A stretch of 64,000 nt of DNA from Bacteroidales bacterium. Its GTDB lineage: Bacteria; Bacteroidota; Bacteroidia; Bacteroidales; VadinHA17. The stretch covers positions 124,001 to 188,000 of the forward strand of contig JADKBK010000002.1 in NCBI GenBank assembly GCA_016715075.1. Reading direction: 5' to 3'. A program made the position numbers and the translations under genes. The notes below the pieces were generated by a model. It had not been told where the DNA came from and ran no database searches. It was given only the letters and a program-made list of their open reading frames with translations. Numbering within the stretch: the first letter of the stretch is position 1; every line of letters begins with the position of its first letter. Positions 1-9,556 of this stretch are shown one piece after another.

Positions 1-1
1 G

Positions 2-1456
2 AAAGATGAGCCAAAACTTGAAATCTACCGCAAGGGACTGAAAGATATTTTCCATGAGAAGGAACATACACTTAGTCAGGGAGAAGAGCGGATTATGGCT
101 CTGGCAGGACTGATCTCGGGTATTCCCTCCTCCACTTTCAATACTTTCAGCAATGCAGAAATGCCCTCTCCGGAAGTAACTCTTAGTACGGGAGAAAAAG
201 TACTCCTGACAAGTTCAGGCTATAACCTTTATCGGGGGACGTCAAACAGGGCTGACAGAGAGTTGGTTTTCAAGACCTTCTGGGGTAACTACAAAAATTT
301 TGAAGCGTCTTACGGCGAAATGCTTTACGGAAGTATCATGACAGATATTTTCTCATCGAAAGCACGTAACTACACCTCTTCACTTGAGGCAGCACTCTAT
401 CCCAATAATATTCCCGAAGCAGTATACCATTCACTGATCGAAAATGTCAATAAAAATCTTCCTGCATTCCATCGTTACCTGGCGATAAAGAAGAGAATGC
501 TTAATGTTGATACTTTAAAATACCTCGATCTTTATGCACCTGTAGTGAAGGATGTTAAACTCAAATTCACTTATGAAGAAGCAAAGGCTCTGGTATTGAA
601 AGCTCTTGCCCCAATGGGTAGTGAATATGTTTCTGTTGTGAAAAAAGCCCTTGATGAAAGATGGATTGATGTCATGCCTACAACTGCCAAGAGTTCAGGG
701 GCATACTCGAATGATGCCGGTTATGATATTCATCCTTACATATTACTGAATTATAATGATTTATATAGTGATGTAAGTACGCTTGCACATGAGCTTGGTC
801 ATACTATGCACAGCTATTTTGCAAACAAGACCCAGCCCTATCCGACAGCTGATTATCCTACATTTGTGGCGGAGGTAGCCTCAACTTTCAATGAAGTATT
901 ACTTTTCAAAGAGATGATGAAAGAGATCAGCGATGACGATGTCCGCCTTTCACTTCTTATGAGCTGGCTCGATCAGTATAAGGGAACCATTTTCAGACAA
1001 ACCCAGTTTGCCGAGTTTGAGCTCAGCACACATGATGCAGCTGAAAAAGGCGAACCTCTTACCGGCGAATTCCTTTCAGATCTTTACGAGAAGCAGGTGA
1101 AAAAATATTATGGCCACGACAAGGGTGTATGTTATGTCGATGATTATATCTCAATGGAATGGGCCTTCATACCGCATTTTTACAGAAGGTTTTATGTTTA
1201 TCAGTACAGCACCTCTTTTACAGCATCAATTTCACTGGCTGAAAGGGTGATGAATAAAGAGAAGGGAGCCCTTGAAAATTATCTCAGGTTTCTCTCATCC
1301 GGAGGTTCCGATTATCCTATTGAGCTTCTTAAAAAGGCAGGAGTTGATATGACAACCTCAGCGCCTTTTGACAAGACTATTGCTGCGATGAATTCCATCA
1401 TGGATGAGATCGAGAAGATACTGGTCAAAAAGGAAGCTTTAAAGAGCAAAAAGTAA
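2..1456 (+). CDS. pepF: Oligoendopeptidase F, M3 metallopeptidase (5' end outside window)
   Basis: Zinc peptidase that cleaves short peptides, normally in the cytoplasm. The reading frame is open from base 2, and the residues before the first ATG (base 95) continue the family pattern, so the gene starts upstream of the window; about 484 of an expected ~600 residues are present. The M3 zinc motif HELGHTMHSYF lies at 788-820, with the EVAS-TFNE segment that supplies the third ligand about 25 residues later. The gene ends at TAA 1456 and is followed by a GC-rich palindromic repeat rather than another gene on the same strand. Family assignment is firm; substrate is not known. Confidence 0.93.
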   Translation, partial: KDEPKLEIYRKGLKDIFHEKEHTLSQGEERIMALAGLISGIPSSTFNTFSNAEMPSPEVTLSTGEKVLLTSSGYNLYRGTSNRADRELVFKTFWGNYKNFEASYGEMLYGSIMTDIFSSKARNYTSSLEAALYPNNIPEAVYHSLIENVNKNLPAFHRYLAIKKRMLNVDTLKYLDLYAPVVKDVKLKFTYEEAKALVLKALAPMGSEYVSVVKKALDERWIDVMPTTAKSSGAYSNDAGYDIHPYILLNYNDLYSDVSTLAHELGHTMHSYFANKTQPYPTADYPTFVAEVASTFNEVLLFKEMMKEISDDDVRLSLLMSWLDQYKGTIFRQTQFAEFELSTHDAAEKGEPLTGEFLSDLYEKQVKKYYGHDKGVCYVDDYISMEWAFIPHFYRRFYVYQYSTSFTASISLAERVMNKEKGALENYLRFLSSGGSDYPIELLKKAGVDMTTSAPFDKTIAAMNSIMDEIEKILVKKEALKSKK

Positions 1457-1520
1457 AAGTTATCAAATCCCTCTGTGTTTAACTCTGAGGCCGTAGAAAA
1501 AGGCAATAATCTATATTACA

Positions 1521-1593
1521 CCCCTAAATCCCCCGGGGGGGACTTTTAAAACCAATAAGTTATAAAGCCCCCCCAATGGGGGGGATGGGGGGT
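1521..1593. repeat. GC-rich palindromic intergenic element
   Basis: Two short palindromes of C and G runs (5 C then 7 G at 1530-1541; 7 C, AAT, 7 G at 1568-1584) flanked by ACTTTT and AAAG, so the two halves are inverted copies of one another. It stands out sharply from the AT-rich surroundings. From memory, C/G-run elements of this look are common between genes in Bacteroidota; copy number cannot be tested here because only one is in the window. It may also work as a bidirectional transcription barrier between the two convergent genes. Confidence 0.65.
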
Positions 1594-1636
1594 GGCAACA
1601 GACTTGCTCAACAGCCCGGAGTTCACAGAGAATTCT

Positions 1637-2419
1637 TTAACTTTTTGCTATTCTGACAGGAGGGTAATGTAACTTAATCCTGTAAAAACAGGGTTTCCAC
1701 GTAGACTTTCTTATCGTACTGAATTCGGTGAGTCTGTAGAAAATTGAGGAATCATTTTCTATCTGGTAGAACCAGTATCCTGACACATCACCCGGGGAGT
1801 AGAATATCCGCCTTACATACAGTTTATCACCCACAGAAAACTCGCAGTTCTTGCCATATGCTGATAGTTTACCAAAAGTTTTATCGAGGGATGTTTTTAT
1901 CCAGACAATATGTGGTCCGTCAGAAGTTTCGGGACCAGTGTATCTGGAATCCATAAATTCTCCAATGTACTTCCTGGTCATCAGGAATTCATCCTCAATA
2001 ACTATTTCAGTGTTTCGTTTCGCGGACTTCTTCTGAGATTCAAATGCGATATTCAGCAGTTGTGTTGTGGTCATCTGGGAATAGGTGGTGCTTCCTGCCG
2101 GATGGGATTCTATTTTCAGGAAATAGATATCGGCATTCCAGTCGATCGACAGGAAATTAACTGTTTTGTCAGATCCTGTTCCTATTTTGAGTGATACCAA
2201 TCCTTCTTTATTGGTGGTCTCTGTCTGTGTTTCACTATAAACAACTACTCCTGAAGCAGATCCTGCAAGAATGTTTATCTTGAACAGTACAGGCGTTGAA
2301 ATGACAAGTTCCCCCTTTTCATTCCTGACCAGTGCCTGATAGTAGAATGATTCCGGCTTCTGGCCAGCGCCACTTGTACAAAAAACAAATGCTATAAAAA
2401 AGATTAAGAGTCCTTTCAT
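1637..2419 (-). CDS. Exported protein with Bacteroidota surface-protein N-terminal domain
   Basis: 260 residues starting with a signal peptide (about 1-20, ending near SGAGQ). Residues 25-130 follow the pattern FYYQALVRNEKGELV ... YSETQT-TTN-EGLVSLKIG ... TTQLLNIAF, which I recognise as the N-terminal beta-rich domain found in many exported Bacteroidota proteins, often ahead of FISUMP or collagen-like parts. The rest, about 130 residues rich in aromatic residues, I do not recognise. It has no clear C-terminal sorting signal and no lipobox. It is convergent with pepF and divergent from the next gene. Likely periplasmic or surface-exposed; function unknown. Confidence 0.75.
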   Translation of the reverse strand: MKGLLIFFIAFVFCTSGAGQKPESFYYQALVRNEKGELVISTPVLFKINILAGSASGVVVYSETQTETTNKEGLVSLKIGTGSDKTVNFLSIDWNADIYFLKIESHPAGSTTYSQMTTTQLLNIAFESQKKSAKRNTEIVIEDEFLMTRKYIGEFMDSRYTGPETSDGPHIVWIKTSLDKTFGKLSAYGKNCEFSVGDKLYVRRIFYSPGDVSGYWFYQIENDSSIFYRLTEFSTIRKSTWKPCFYRIKLHYPPVRIAKS

Positions 2420-2680
2420 AACGTTTTATTTTTTTAAAGTTATGAAAGATAGTGATATATTACAAATTTAATCTTCCCTTCAACACCGGAGGGCTATTTT
2501 TATCCGAGCTTCTTTTTGATAATGTTGTGTACTGAGTTGCACCGGGACCTAAACATTAAATTATTTCAGAGCGTCTGTAATCTGTACATTCAAATCATTA
2601 TCTTTCAGTTTTTAACCTGAGCCAGGTCAGAACAGCCGGTCTTTTTATTATTGACTAATTATAAAAATAAAGTTTTAGGT

Positions 2681-3505
2681 ATGAAGAAAGTATTTTTCTT
2701 TTTGTCTGTCATCTCTGTTAGTTTTAGCGTGTTCAGTCAGACTGCAATGATTGATCAGATAAAGAACCAGAAAAGCGGAACATCGGTTTGGTGGGCCGGA
2801 CAGGACAGCTGGGTAATAAAATCCGGCGATCTCGTTATTGCCACCGACCTGTTCCTTGAAGACAATGGACGCATAGCCCCTTCTCCGGTTACGCCGGAGG
2901 AGCTTGCCGGTATTCTGGATATTTCATTTGTCACACATGCACACGGGGATCATTTTGAAGAGTATACATCAAGGATTCTTCTTGAGAAGTCTTCCTGTAT
3001 ATTCGTTATGCCTGAGAGTTGTCTTGCGGAGGCGCACAGGATGAAAATTCCCGATAGCAGGATCGTGGTGGCGAAGCCCAGAGAGCCATTTGAGATAAAA
3101 GGGATCGGGGTAGCTCCCTTAAGAGCCATTCATGGCAATTCCGGTTTTGCCATATATTATGATGCCAACCTGCAGGATTGCGGATACCTTCTGACTATCA
3201 ACGGAAAGACATTCCTTCAGCCTGGCGATACATACCTGCTTGAAGACCATCTCTTTATTAAAAAGGTTAATGTACTTTTTGTCTCCCCTACGGAACATAA
3301 TATGTATATTGATCCCTCAGTTATACTCATAAATGCTCTTGATCCGGATTATATCTTCCCACAGCATCACAGCACAGTGGAGGTAAACCCGGAAAACAGA
3401 TTCTGGGCAAAAGGCTACCCTGAGGAAGTGATGATAAGACTCTCGAAATCTCTTAAGGAACGGTACCATATTCTGCAACCGGGTGATAAAATGGAAATAA
3501 AGTAG
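2681..3505 (+). CDS. Exported metallo-beta-lactamase-fold hydrolase (UlaG-like)
   Basis: 274 residues. The ATG at 2681 was chosen over one 30 bases earlier because it places a standard signal peptide (MKKVFFFLSVISVSFSVFSQ) at the N-terminus. The metal motif HAHGDH is at residues 86-91, followed by the later His and Asp ligands expected of the fold (HGNSG, QPGDTY and PQHHS segments). The pattern matches the 'MBL fold metallo-hydrolase' group that includes UlaG (ascorbate-6-phosphate lactonase), but an exported member is unlikely to use a sugar phosphate. Monocistronic. Fold and metal site are secure; substrate unknown. Confidence 0.85.
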   Translation: MKKVFFFLSVISVSFSVFSQTAMIDQIKNQKSGTSVWWAGQDSWVIKSGDLVIATDLFLEDNGRIAPSPVTPEELAGILDISFVTHAHGDHFEEYTSRILLEKSSCIFVMPESCLAEAHRMKIPDSRIVVAKPREPFEIKGIGVAPLRAIHGNSGFAIYYDANLQDCGYLLTINGKTFLQPGDTYLLEDHLFIKKVNVLFVSPTEHNMYIDPSVILINALDPDYIFPQHHSTVEVNPENRFWAKGYPEEVMIRLSKSLKERYHILQPGDKMEIK

Positions 3506-3591
3506 AGAATGTAGAATATTGATGTCTCAAAATTTTACATCTCCGGCCAAATATGAATCAGGAATAGCAGGGCTGGATCAGGAAAATATTG

Positions 3592-3622
3592 TTGACTTCT
3601 GAAAAAATATTGTTTAACTTTG
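3592..3622 (+). promoter_or_regulatory. Predicted Bacteroidota-type promoter
   Basis: TTG at 3592-3594, then 20 bases, then TAACTTTG at 3615-3622, a full match to the TTTG/TAnnTTTG promoter pattern of this phylum. It lies about 145 bases upstream of the radical SAM gene, leaving a long leader in which I see no riboswitch. Confidence 0.6.
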
Positions 3623-3765
3623 GTTGGAAGTGATGAAAAAATGATCAGTGGCAGTCTTGATGTCATTGTCATTTGAAGAGCTTTACAAGGCTGTCTGTAA
3701 GCATTTTATTGGGAATCTGAACAGTATTGCCAGCTCCGTTGTACCAGGTCAAACAGGACGATTGG

Positions 3766-5331
3766 ATGAAAAAGCTAAAAATCAGTATTATTGATCTGAT
3801 CCATAACAGTCCCTCCCAGTCACTGTACCGTCGTTATATGTTTTCCAACTATACGAGCATCATGCCTCAGATAGTAGGTGTATGGTGCAGGGAAGAGGGT
3901 CATGAGGTAAACTATTCTATTTTTACAGGCTCACAGAAACTGAATGATCTTCTTTCAGACAAGGCAGATCTTGTTTTCATAAGTTCCTTCACCTTTACCG
4001 CGCAGCTGGCTTATGCCATGAGTAATTATTTCCGGTCGCGAGGGGCAGTAACTGTTCTCGGCGGGCCGCATGCCAGAAGTTATCCGGGCGATGCTTGTCA
4101 GTATTTCGATTATGTTTTAGGGATGACTGACAGGGATCTGCTGAAACAGCTTCTCCGGAATTTCGAAATGAACAGACATGAGGGAGTCTATCTGGCGGCT
4201 TCTGCACAACCAACCTCCATTCAAGGGGTCAGGGAGAGATGGCAGTTTATAGAAAAGGTTCACCGCCATTCAAACTTTATCAGGGTAATTCCAATGATAG
4301 GCAGTTTTGGATGTCCATACCAGTGTAATTTCTGTATTGATTCACAGGTTCCTTATCAGCAGCTTGATACAGGTATGATCAGGGATGATCTCAGCTTTAT
4401 TATGAGGCAGATAGAACATCCCAGGATAGGATGGTATGATCCGAATTTCGGGATTAAGTTCAACCTCATCATGGACACAATAGAATCGGTGGTTCCGCAA
4501 GGAGCAGTTGATTTTATTGCTGAATGCAGTCTTTCGGTACTCAGTGAGCCTAATGTAAGAAGACTAAAAAAGAACGGATTCAGGATGATAATGCCGGGGA
4601 TTGAATCATGGTTTGAGTATGGTGATAAATCGAAGACAGGCTTTGCAAATGGTATTGACAAAGTCAGGAAAATAGCTGATCATGTAAATATGATTCAGAG
4701 TTATATTCCGCAGGTTCAGACTAATTTCATGTTCGGACTTGACAGTGATTGCGGGGAGGAACCTTTTGAACTGACAAAGCGGTTCATTGATCTTGCCCCT
4801 GCTGCTTATCCCTCATTTGCGCTGCTCTCAATTTATGGACAGGGTGTCCGGAGTAATATAAGCTATGAAACTGATGACAGGATAATTCCATTTCCTTTTC
4901 ACCTGATGAGATCGGTACATACTCTGAATATCGTCCCAAAGCATTATACGTGGGAGGAGTTTTACATTCATTTTATTGATCTGTTACAGTATAGTTTTTC
5001 CTCAAGATCAATGTACCGGCGCTTTAATGCTAATGAAATGATGGTCCCCCGATGGATAATACTACTTCTTTCATTAACGATAGGCGGATCAGGAAAGATA
5101 AGCTCTCTGTCATCCATTCTGAAAAACCTTCAGAGGGAACCAGAATTCAGGGCTTTTGTGGAAAGGAAAACCAACAGAGTCCCCCGGGTAATGATTGAAA
5201 AAGTAAGGCATGACCTGGGTCCGCTCTGGGAATGGCTACCCGATAAATCATTGTCTTACAGATCGGATATTCTTTCCAATCCGTTTCCGGGGAGCAAGTC
5301 CGAAAAAGTAAACCATGATAGCAGGGAATAG
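3766..5331 (+). CDS. B12-binding-type radical SAM protein
   Basis: 521 residues. The first ~150 form a Rossmann-like domain resembling a cobalamin-binding domain (GGPHARSYPGDA loop) but with no DxHxxG motif. The radical SAM cluster motif is C183-x3-C187-x2-C190 in a GCPYQCNFC context, followed by about 200 residues with the ECSLSVLSEP and GIESWFE segments typical of the B12-radical SAM class. The ATG at 3766 was preferred to an upstream TTG because an AGGA lies 7 bases before it. It stands alone, so the substrate cannot be read from neighbours; relatives modify lipids, hopanoids, peptides or tetrapyrroles. Confidence 0.85.
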   Translation: MKKLKISIIDLIHNSPSQSLYRRYMFSNYTSIMPQIVGVWCREEGHEVNYSIFTGSQKLNDLLSDKADLVFISSFTFTAQLAYAMSNYFRSRGAVTVLGGPHARSYPGDACQYFDYVLGMTDRDLLKQLLRNFEMNRHEGVYLAASAQPTSIQGVRERWQFIEKVHRHSNFIRVIPMIGSFGCPYQCNFCIDSQVPYQQLDTGMIRDDLSFIMRQIEHPRIGWYDPNFGIKFNLIMDTIESVVPQGAVDFIAECSLSVLSEPNVRRLKKNGFRMIMPGIESWFEYGDKSKTGFANGIDKVRKIADHVNMIQSYIPQVQTNFMFGLDSDCGEEPFELTKRFIDLAPAAYPSFALLSIYGQGVRSNISYETDDRIIPFPFHLMRSVHTLNIVPKHYTWEEFYIHFIDLLQYSFSSRSMYRRFNANEMMVPRWIILLLSLTIGGSGKISSLSSILKNLQREPEFRAFVERKTNRVPRVMIEKVRHDLGPLWEWLPDKSLSYRSDILSNPFPGSKSEKVNHDSRE

Positions 5332-5496
5332 TATGAAAATTCGAACCTTCACTGGGTGCTTATGGAGAAAAAATGAAGAAATTAGTCTTTCCTGTTCATT
5401 TTTTAACATTTATATTTTACCTTCCTCCCCCAAAAAATCACAAATTGTTGTGGCATGACCTTTGTGGTTAAACAGTACTAAACATAAGATGTTATC

Positions 5497-6518
5497 ATGA
5501 ATAGAGAGTTTATTTCCGGGTTACTGAAATTCGTTGTGTTGACAGGAATGGTGTTGGTATTTATTACCTGTAAGAAAGATGAAAAGAAAACAACTGCAGT
5601 TGCACCTACAGCATTGACAAACTCTGCCTCATGGCCGGGCCGTCACTGGGCAGTACTGAAAGGTCAGGCTAACGGAAAGAATCAACTCACCACAGTGGTG
5701 TTCCAGTATGATACTACATCTAGTTATCACATACAATCAGTCCGGTTCCAGATACCACTTCAGGCAATACAAATATAAACTTCGCGGTAAACCTTGTCAA
5801 TTTAAAACCAAAAACAAAGTATCATTTTCGGATAAATGCCATTAATGCTTCAGGAGTTGGTAACGGTGCTGATATTTCATTTACCACCACAGATACTACT
5901 GATATTGTGATTAACTTTAATCCAGCCCTTACATATGATTCGATATATGATTTTGAGGGAAATAAATACAGGACCATCCAGATAGGTACACAGAACTGGA
6001 CTGCGGAGAATCTTAAATCAACCAGGTTCAATGATGGAACAGACATTCCATTCGTGATGGATGTCTCCGCCTGGGCATTACTCTCCACACCTGGCTACTG
6101 CTGGTTTAATAATGATTCAGTTGGTTATGGAGCAATATATAACTGGTATGCAGTAAACACCGGGAAACTCTGCCCTGAAGGCTGGCATGTTCCATCCGAT
6201 GAGGAATGGACTATCCTCACAGATTACCTTGGAGGGAAGAATGTTGCCGGAGGAAAGCTCAAAGAGGCGGGTACTGCACATTGGCTGAGTCCAAATACCG
6301 GTGCAACAAATGAAAGCGGTTTTACCGGTTTGCCGACAGGTTACCGCAATTACGGCGGCGGGTTCAAAAGCATCACACAATACGGATTCTGGTGGACGTC
6401 CACCGCATGGTCCTCAAAAGGTTCCTGGTATCGTGACGTGAACTTCAGTTACACTTCTGTAGACAGGAGCAACAGCAATAATAACAGCGGAGCGACCGTA
6501 AGGTGCTTGCAGGATTAA
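5497..6518 (+). pseudogene. FISUMP-domain lipoprotein, single frameshift
   Basis: Reads as one gene split by a frameshift. The first part has a signal peptide with a lipobox ending in C (VFITC) and the start of a fibronectin-like domain (VVFQYDTTSSY). Adding one base at about 5727 restores SHTISPVPDTTSG, the rest of the fibronectin-like domain (YHFRINAINASG), then the FISUMP domain (IQIGTQNWTAENL to GATVRCLQD) at 5975-6515. The restored protein would be about 340 residues and surface-attached. The missing base sits next to a T, and both halves keep all family motifs, so a sequencing error is as likely as true inactivation. Confidence 0.8.
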
Positions 6519-6582
6519 ATGCACAACGGATTACCATTTCTCTTTCTGGTAAACCTCCTGATATTTCACGAACAAAAATAAA

Positions 6583-6615
6583 TTTGACTTGTTTATTTAT
6601 TGTATTGTAACTTTG
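6583..6615 (+). promoter_or_regulatory. Predicted Bacteroidota-type promoter
   Basis: TTTG at 6583-6586, 21 bases, TAACTTTG at 6608-6615. The same -7 octamer occurs at 3615. It would drive the small exported protein that starts at 6737. Confidence 0.6.
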
Positions 6616-6736
6616 TACCAGATAATCCAGGGCAGATTCTGCTTTCTTTGAGTATGGATTACTGATATTTGATGGGGTTTAAGATTGGATAGAGATCAGT
6701 TAATTTCTATATATAAACCTTTAAAATATTGAAACA

Positions 6737-7198
6737 ATGACAAAGAAGCTTATCTTAATTGTAATTGTTATTTTAGGGTACACCATTTTAAACTGGAATA
6801 ACGAATCGGGAGCTGCAATTTCAAACATTAAGGACACCGGCTCAGAAAGTCCGGCCATATCTAAAAGTCACAGGAACAAATCACCTTATAAAATTATCAG
6901 CAGCAGATATGTCTCAAGATCCAGTATCAGGAGGAATGTTGGTACGACCAACGGAGTGAGAATAAATCTCAAGCAGAATGGAATTGACAATACTGATATT
7001 GAGGATTTTTCCCTTGCTTTTAACAGCGGGAATGAGTACCGGATGGGAAATACAGTAGGTATTGAAAATTCTTCTTTCCCCCTGTATGTAAAAGTGACTT
7101 ATCGCACATGGAATACTTTTCATGCTGTACAGAACGATGTCATATATGAATTTATCATTTATTATCCCGGAGCCTGGGATGTGATAATCTGTAACTGA
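6737..7198 (+). CDS. Small exported protein of unknown function
   Basis: 153 residues with an N-terminal hydrophobic segment (KKLILIVIVILGYTILNW) that could be a signal peptide or anchor. A basic stretch (about 45-75) precedes a C-terminal half rich in aromatic and Asn residues that looks like a small beta domain. I recognise no family. It has a good predicted promoter 120 bases upstream and no partner on the same strand nearer than 180 bases. Codon use looks ordinary for the window. Confidence 0.6.
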   Translation: MTKKLILIVIVILGYTILNWNNESGAAISNIKDTGSESPAISKSHRNKSPYKIISSRYVSRSSIRRNVGTTNGVRINLKQNGIDNTDIEDFSLAFNSGNEYRMGNTVGIENSSFPLYVKVTYRTWNTFHAVQNDVIYEFIIYYPGAWDVIICN

Positions 7199-7381
7199 GA
7201 AACTGTTTTCAGTCATTAGAAGCAACTTTCAGCCTGCGGGGCTATTTCGCTGCTCCGGTTGTAGTTAATTTAAGATGGTTTTTCTACCTTCGTTTCACAG
7301 GATCAACTGACTCCTGTGTAATCCTGTATTGGGACTTCTGAAACGAAAAATTACTGATAAACCTATTACAATCATCTTAAG

Positions 7382-8518
7382 ATGAAAGACAACCGAAGAG
7401 AATTTATTAAAAAAGGGAGCGCAATGGCAGCTCTTTCCCTGGCCGGGATTAATATCGGGAGAGATAAAATTACCGGATTGGCGGATACACCTGGCACAAT
7501 TTCATCGGGAGGGCGGTCGAATGTAACAGCCGGGAAACCTTTCATGAAAGTTGCCCTGCAGGCACCTTCGGAGCCAGACGAGACGGGCATCAGTTTCATA
7601 CAACAGATGGGTATCGACCATGTAGTGTTGAACACCGATGGAAAAAAATCAAGCTATGAGTATTATAACAGCCGTCGGCAGCTCTATGCGGATGCCGGGA
7701 TAAAGGTATATGCATTTGGAAATTCCAGTGTTCATAATGTCGATGCCATCGTTTTAAATCTTCCGGAAAGAGATGCGAAAATAGAAGAATATAAGAACCA
7801 TATCCGTAACCTCGGTAAAGCCGGTATCCCTTATACAACCTATGCACATATGGCAAACGGGATCTGGAGCACAGACCGCGAATCAACAAGAGGAGGTGCT
7901 GCGGCACGTGCATTCGATCTTGAAAAAGCTACAGCCGGTGACTGGGCAGGAAAAAGATATGAAGGACCGCTAACCCATGGCAGGCAGTATACTAAAGATG
8001 AATTATGGGCTAATTATGAATACTTTATCAAGCAGGCAGCTGCTGTTGCTGAAGAACAGAATGTCCGTATAGGCATTCATCCCGATGATCCTCCTGTACC
8101 TGAACTTGGAGGAGTACCCCGTTGCATCTTCAGTAGTTTTGACGGCTATAAGCAGGCTCTCGAAATTGCGGATAGTCCTAATGTGGGAATATGCCTGTGT
8201 GTGGGATGCTGGCTTGAAGGAGGTTCTTTAATGGGAAAAGATGTAATTGAGACTATAAAATATTTTGGCAGGAGGAATAAGATCTTCAAGGTTCACCTGA
8301 GGAATGTCAACCAACCGCTGCCCCATTTTACTGAGACTTTCATAAATGACGGATATGCCGATATTTACAAGATCCTGAAAGCTTTAAAAGATGTCGATTT
8401 TGATGGCGTTATAATTGCAGATCATATTCCTGCAATGGCTTATGGACCCTATACCGGTACAGCATTCTCAGTGGGCTACATTAAAGGAATGGTGGAAAGA
8501 GTGATAGCTGAGGCTTAG
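7382..8518 (+). CDS. Tat-exported mannonate dehydratase-like TIM-barrel protein
   Basis: 378 residues. The N-terminus carries a twin-arginine signal (NRREFIKKGSAMAALSLAG). The body has mannonate dehydratase (UxuA) features: the HPDDPPVP metal-site loop starting at H233, KVHLRNV, and DGVIIADHIP near the end. UxuA is normally cytoplasmic and turns D-mannonate into 2-keto-3-deoxygluconate. A Tat-exported relative is more likely a sugar-acid epimerase, isomerase or lyase acting outside the cytoplasm, since several families share this barrel. A damaged relative follows at once. Fold confident, reaction uncertain. Confidence 0.78.
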   Translation: MKDNRREFIKKGSAMAALSLAGINIGRDKITGLADTPGTISSGGRSNVTAGKPFMKVALQAPSEPDETGISFIQQMGIDHVVLNTDGKKSSYEYYNSRRQLYADAGIKVYAFGNSSVHNVDAIVLNLPERDAKIEEYKNHIRNLGKAGIPYTTYAHMANGIWSTDRESTRGGAAARAFDLEKATAGDWAGKRYEGPLTHGRQYTKDELWANYEYFIKQAAAVAEEQNVRIGIHPDDPPVPELGGVPRCIFSSFDGYKQALEIADSPNVGICLCVGCWLEGGSLMGKDVIETIKYFGRRNKIFKVHLRNVNQPLPHFTETFINDGYADIYKILKALKDVDFDGVIIADHIPAMAYGPYTGTAFSVGYIKGMVERVIAEA

Positions 8519-8585
8519 AACGAGTGAGGCTGGGTAAGTTATTTCGGGAGCGGGAAAAAAAGGGAGTGAAGAGCTCACTGAGGAG

Positions 8586-9009
8586 GTGAACGTGAAAAAG
8601 ATCGACTGGCCTCTGACCTTTGGGCCTGATAAACCAAAGTTGTGTATGCTTGGATCACTCGACCGGATGTACATGAGGAAGATCAAGCAGCTTGGTGTCG
8701 ACTGTGTTCTGACAGGAGGACCGCAGATCCCATGGACCGAAAAGAGCCTTCTGGAATCGATGGACCAGTTTAAAGCTGAGGGACTGACGGTTATTAATAT
8801 GATGATAGGTGGTTTTGATAACACTATCTATGGACGTGAAGGACGTGATGAGGAGATACGGCCTCTATCCCGAACATCCCAGGGCGCTTGATTATGACAG
8901 GGAACATCCCGGTGGCATAGGGAAAAATCCGGGAGATGCAGGTTATACCGGATGGACCTATAATGTTGCATATGCAAAAGCCATGATGCAGGCAGTTGCT
9001 TCTTTGTAA
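8586..9009 (+). pseudogene. Mannonate dehydratase-like gene with internal deletion
   Basis: Only the two ends of a UxuA-like protein are present. About 90 N-terminal residues (from KKIDWPLTFGPDKP to GGFDNTIYGREGRDEEI) are followed, in another frame, by about 60 C-terminal residues (YGLYPEHPRALDYDREHPGG to the stop), with the ~250-residue barrel between them missing. Start codons GTG 8586 and GTG 8592 are possible; an AGGAGG at 8581 favours 8592. Bases around 8833-8852 read as conserved sequence in both frames, which suggests deletion between short matching sites, or an assembly collapse. The product would not be functional. Confidence 0.7.
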
Positions 9010-9110
9010 GGAATTGACAATAATATTTATTATTAAGGATATTCTCAATCTGATTCGGGGGGTCTTATTAAAAAAACTATATTTGTGGCTGTTATACCCC
9101 ATGAAAAGAG

Positions 9111-9482
9111 ATGTATAAAAGGGTTTCACTATATATTTCCAAGTTTTTCTTCCTGGTTCTTTTTCTGGGGTTTTCAGCAGGAATAACTTTTTTTAACCAT
9201 TCTCATCTAATTGATGGGTATACAATTGTCCATTCCCATCCCTTCAGTGGTTCAGGTTCCGGTTTTCCAGGCCATAACCACTCTGCAAACGGATTGCTTT
9301 TGATTCATCTTCTTGCTGATTTTTCAGCAATGGTTCCGGCTGTTATCTTATTTAAAGACCCATTGCTGCTTCTTATAAGCAAACTCCCACATACTTCCTG
9401 TCCGGAGTTTTTCAATCTGAATTATCTTATCCCAAATTCGCTTCGTGGTCCGCCCCGGATTATGCTCTCCCTCTGTTTCTAA
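9111..9482 (+). CDS. Small His-rich membrane protein ahead of metal efflux genes
   Basis: 123 residues with one N-terminal transmembrane segment or signal (FFFLVLFLGFSAGITFF), then a His-rich stretch (FNHSHLIDGYTIVHSHPF, PGHNHSANG) and a second hydrophobic region. His clusters of this kind often bind divalent metals. It lies 75 bases upstream of the efflux adaptor gene and on the same strand. I recall similar small proteins beside CusB/CzcB genes in other Bacteroidota, so a role in metal sensing or delivery at the outer face of the inner membrane is likely but unproven. A TATATTTG at 9078 could be its -7 element; no -33 TTG is visible. Confidence 0.65.
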   Translation: MYKRVSLYISKFFFLVLFLGFSAGITFFNHSHLIDGYTIVHSHPFSGSGSGFPGHNHSANGLLLIHLLADFSAMVPAVILFKDPLLLLISKLPHTSCPEFFNLNYLIPNSLRGPPRIMLSLCF

Positions 9483-9556
9483 ATTTTCATTTAATTCATT
9501 TCTCATATTTCAGGAACATTTTATGCCTGAATCAGAGAGCATAAGTAGCGCATTTG

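Noticed and set aside
3660..3794. 44-codon frame upstream of the radical SAM gene (MSLSFEELYKAVCK start) that looks like the start of a sigma factor
   Set aside because: It overlaps the true gene start and has only 44 codons with no further match; most likely chance.
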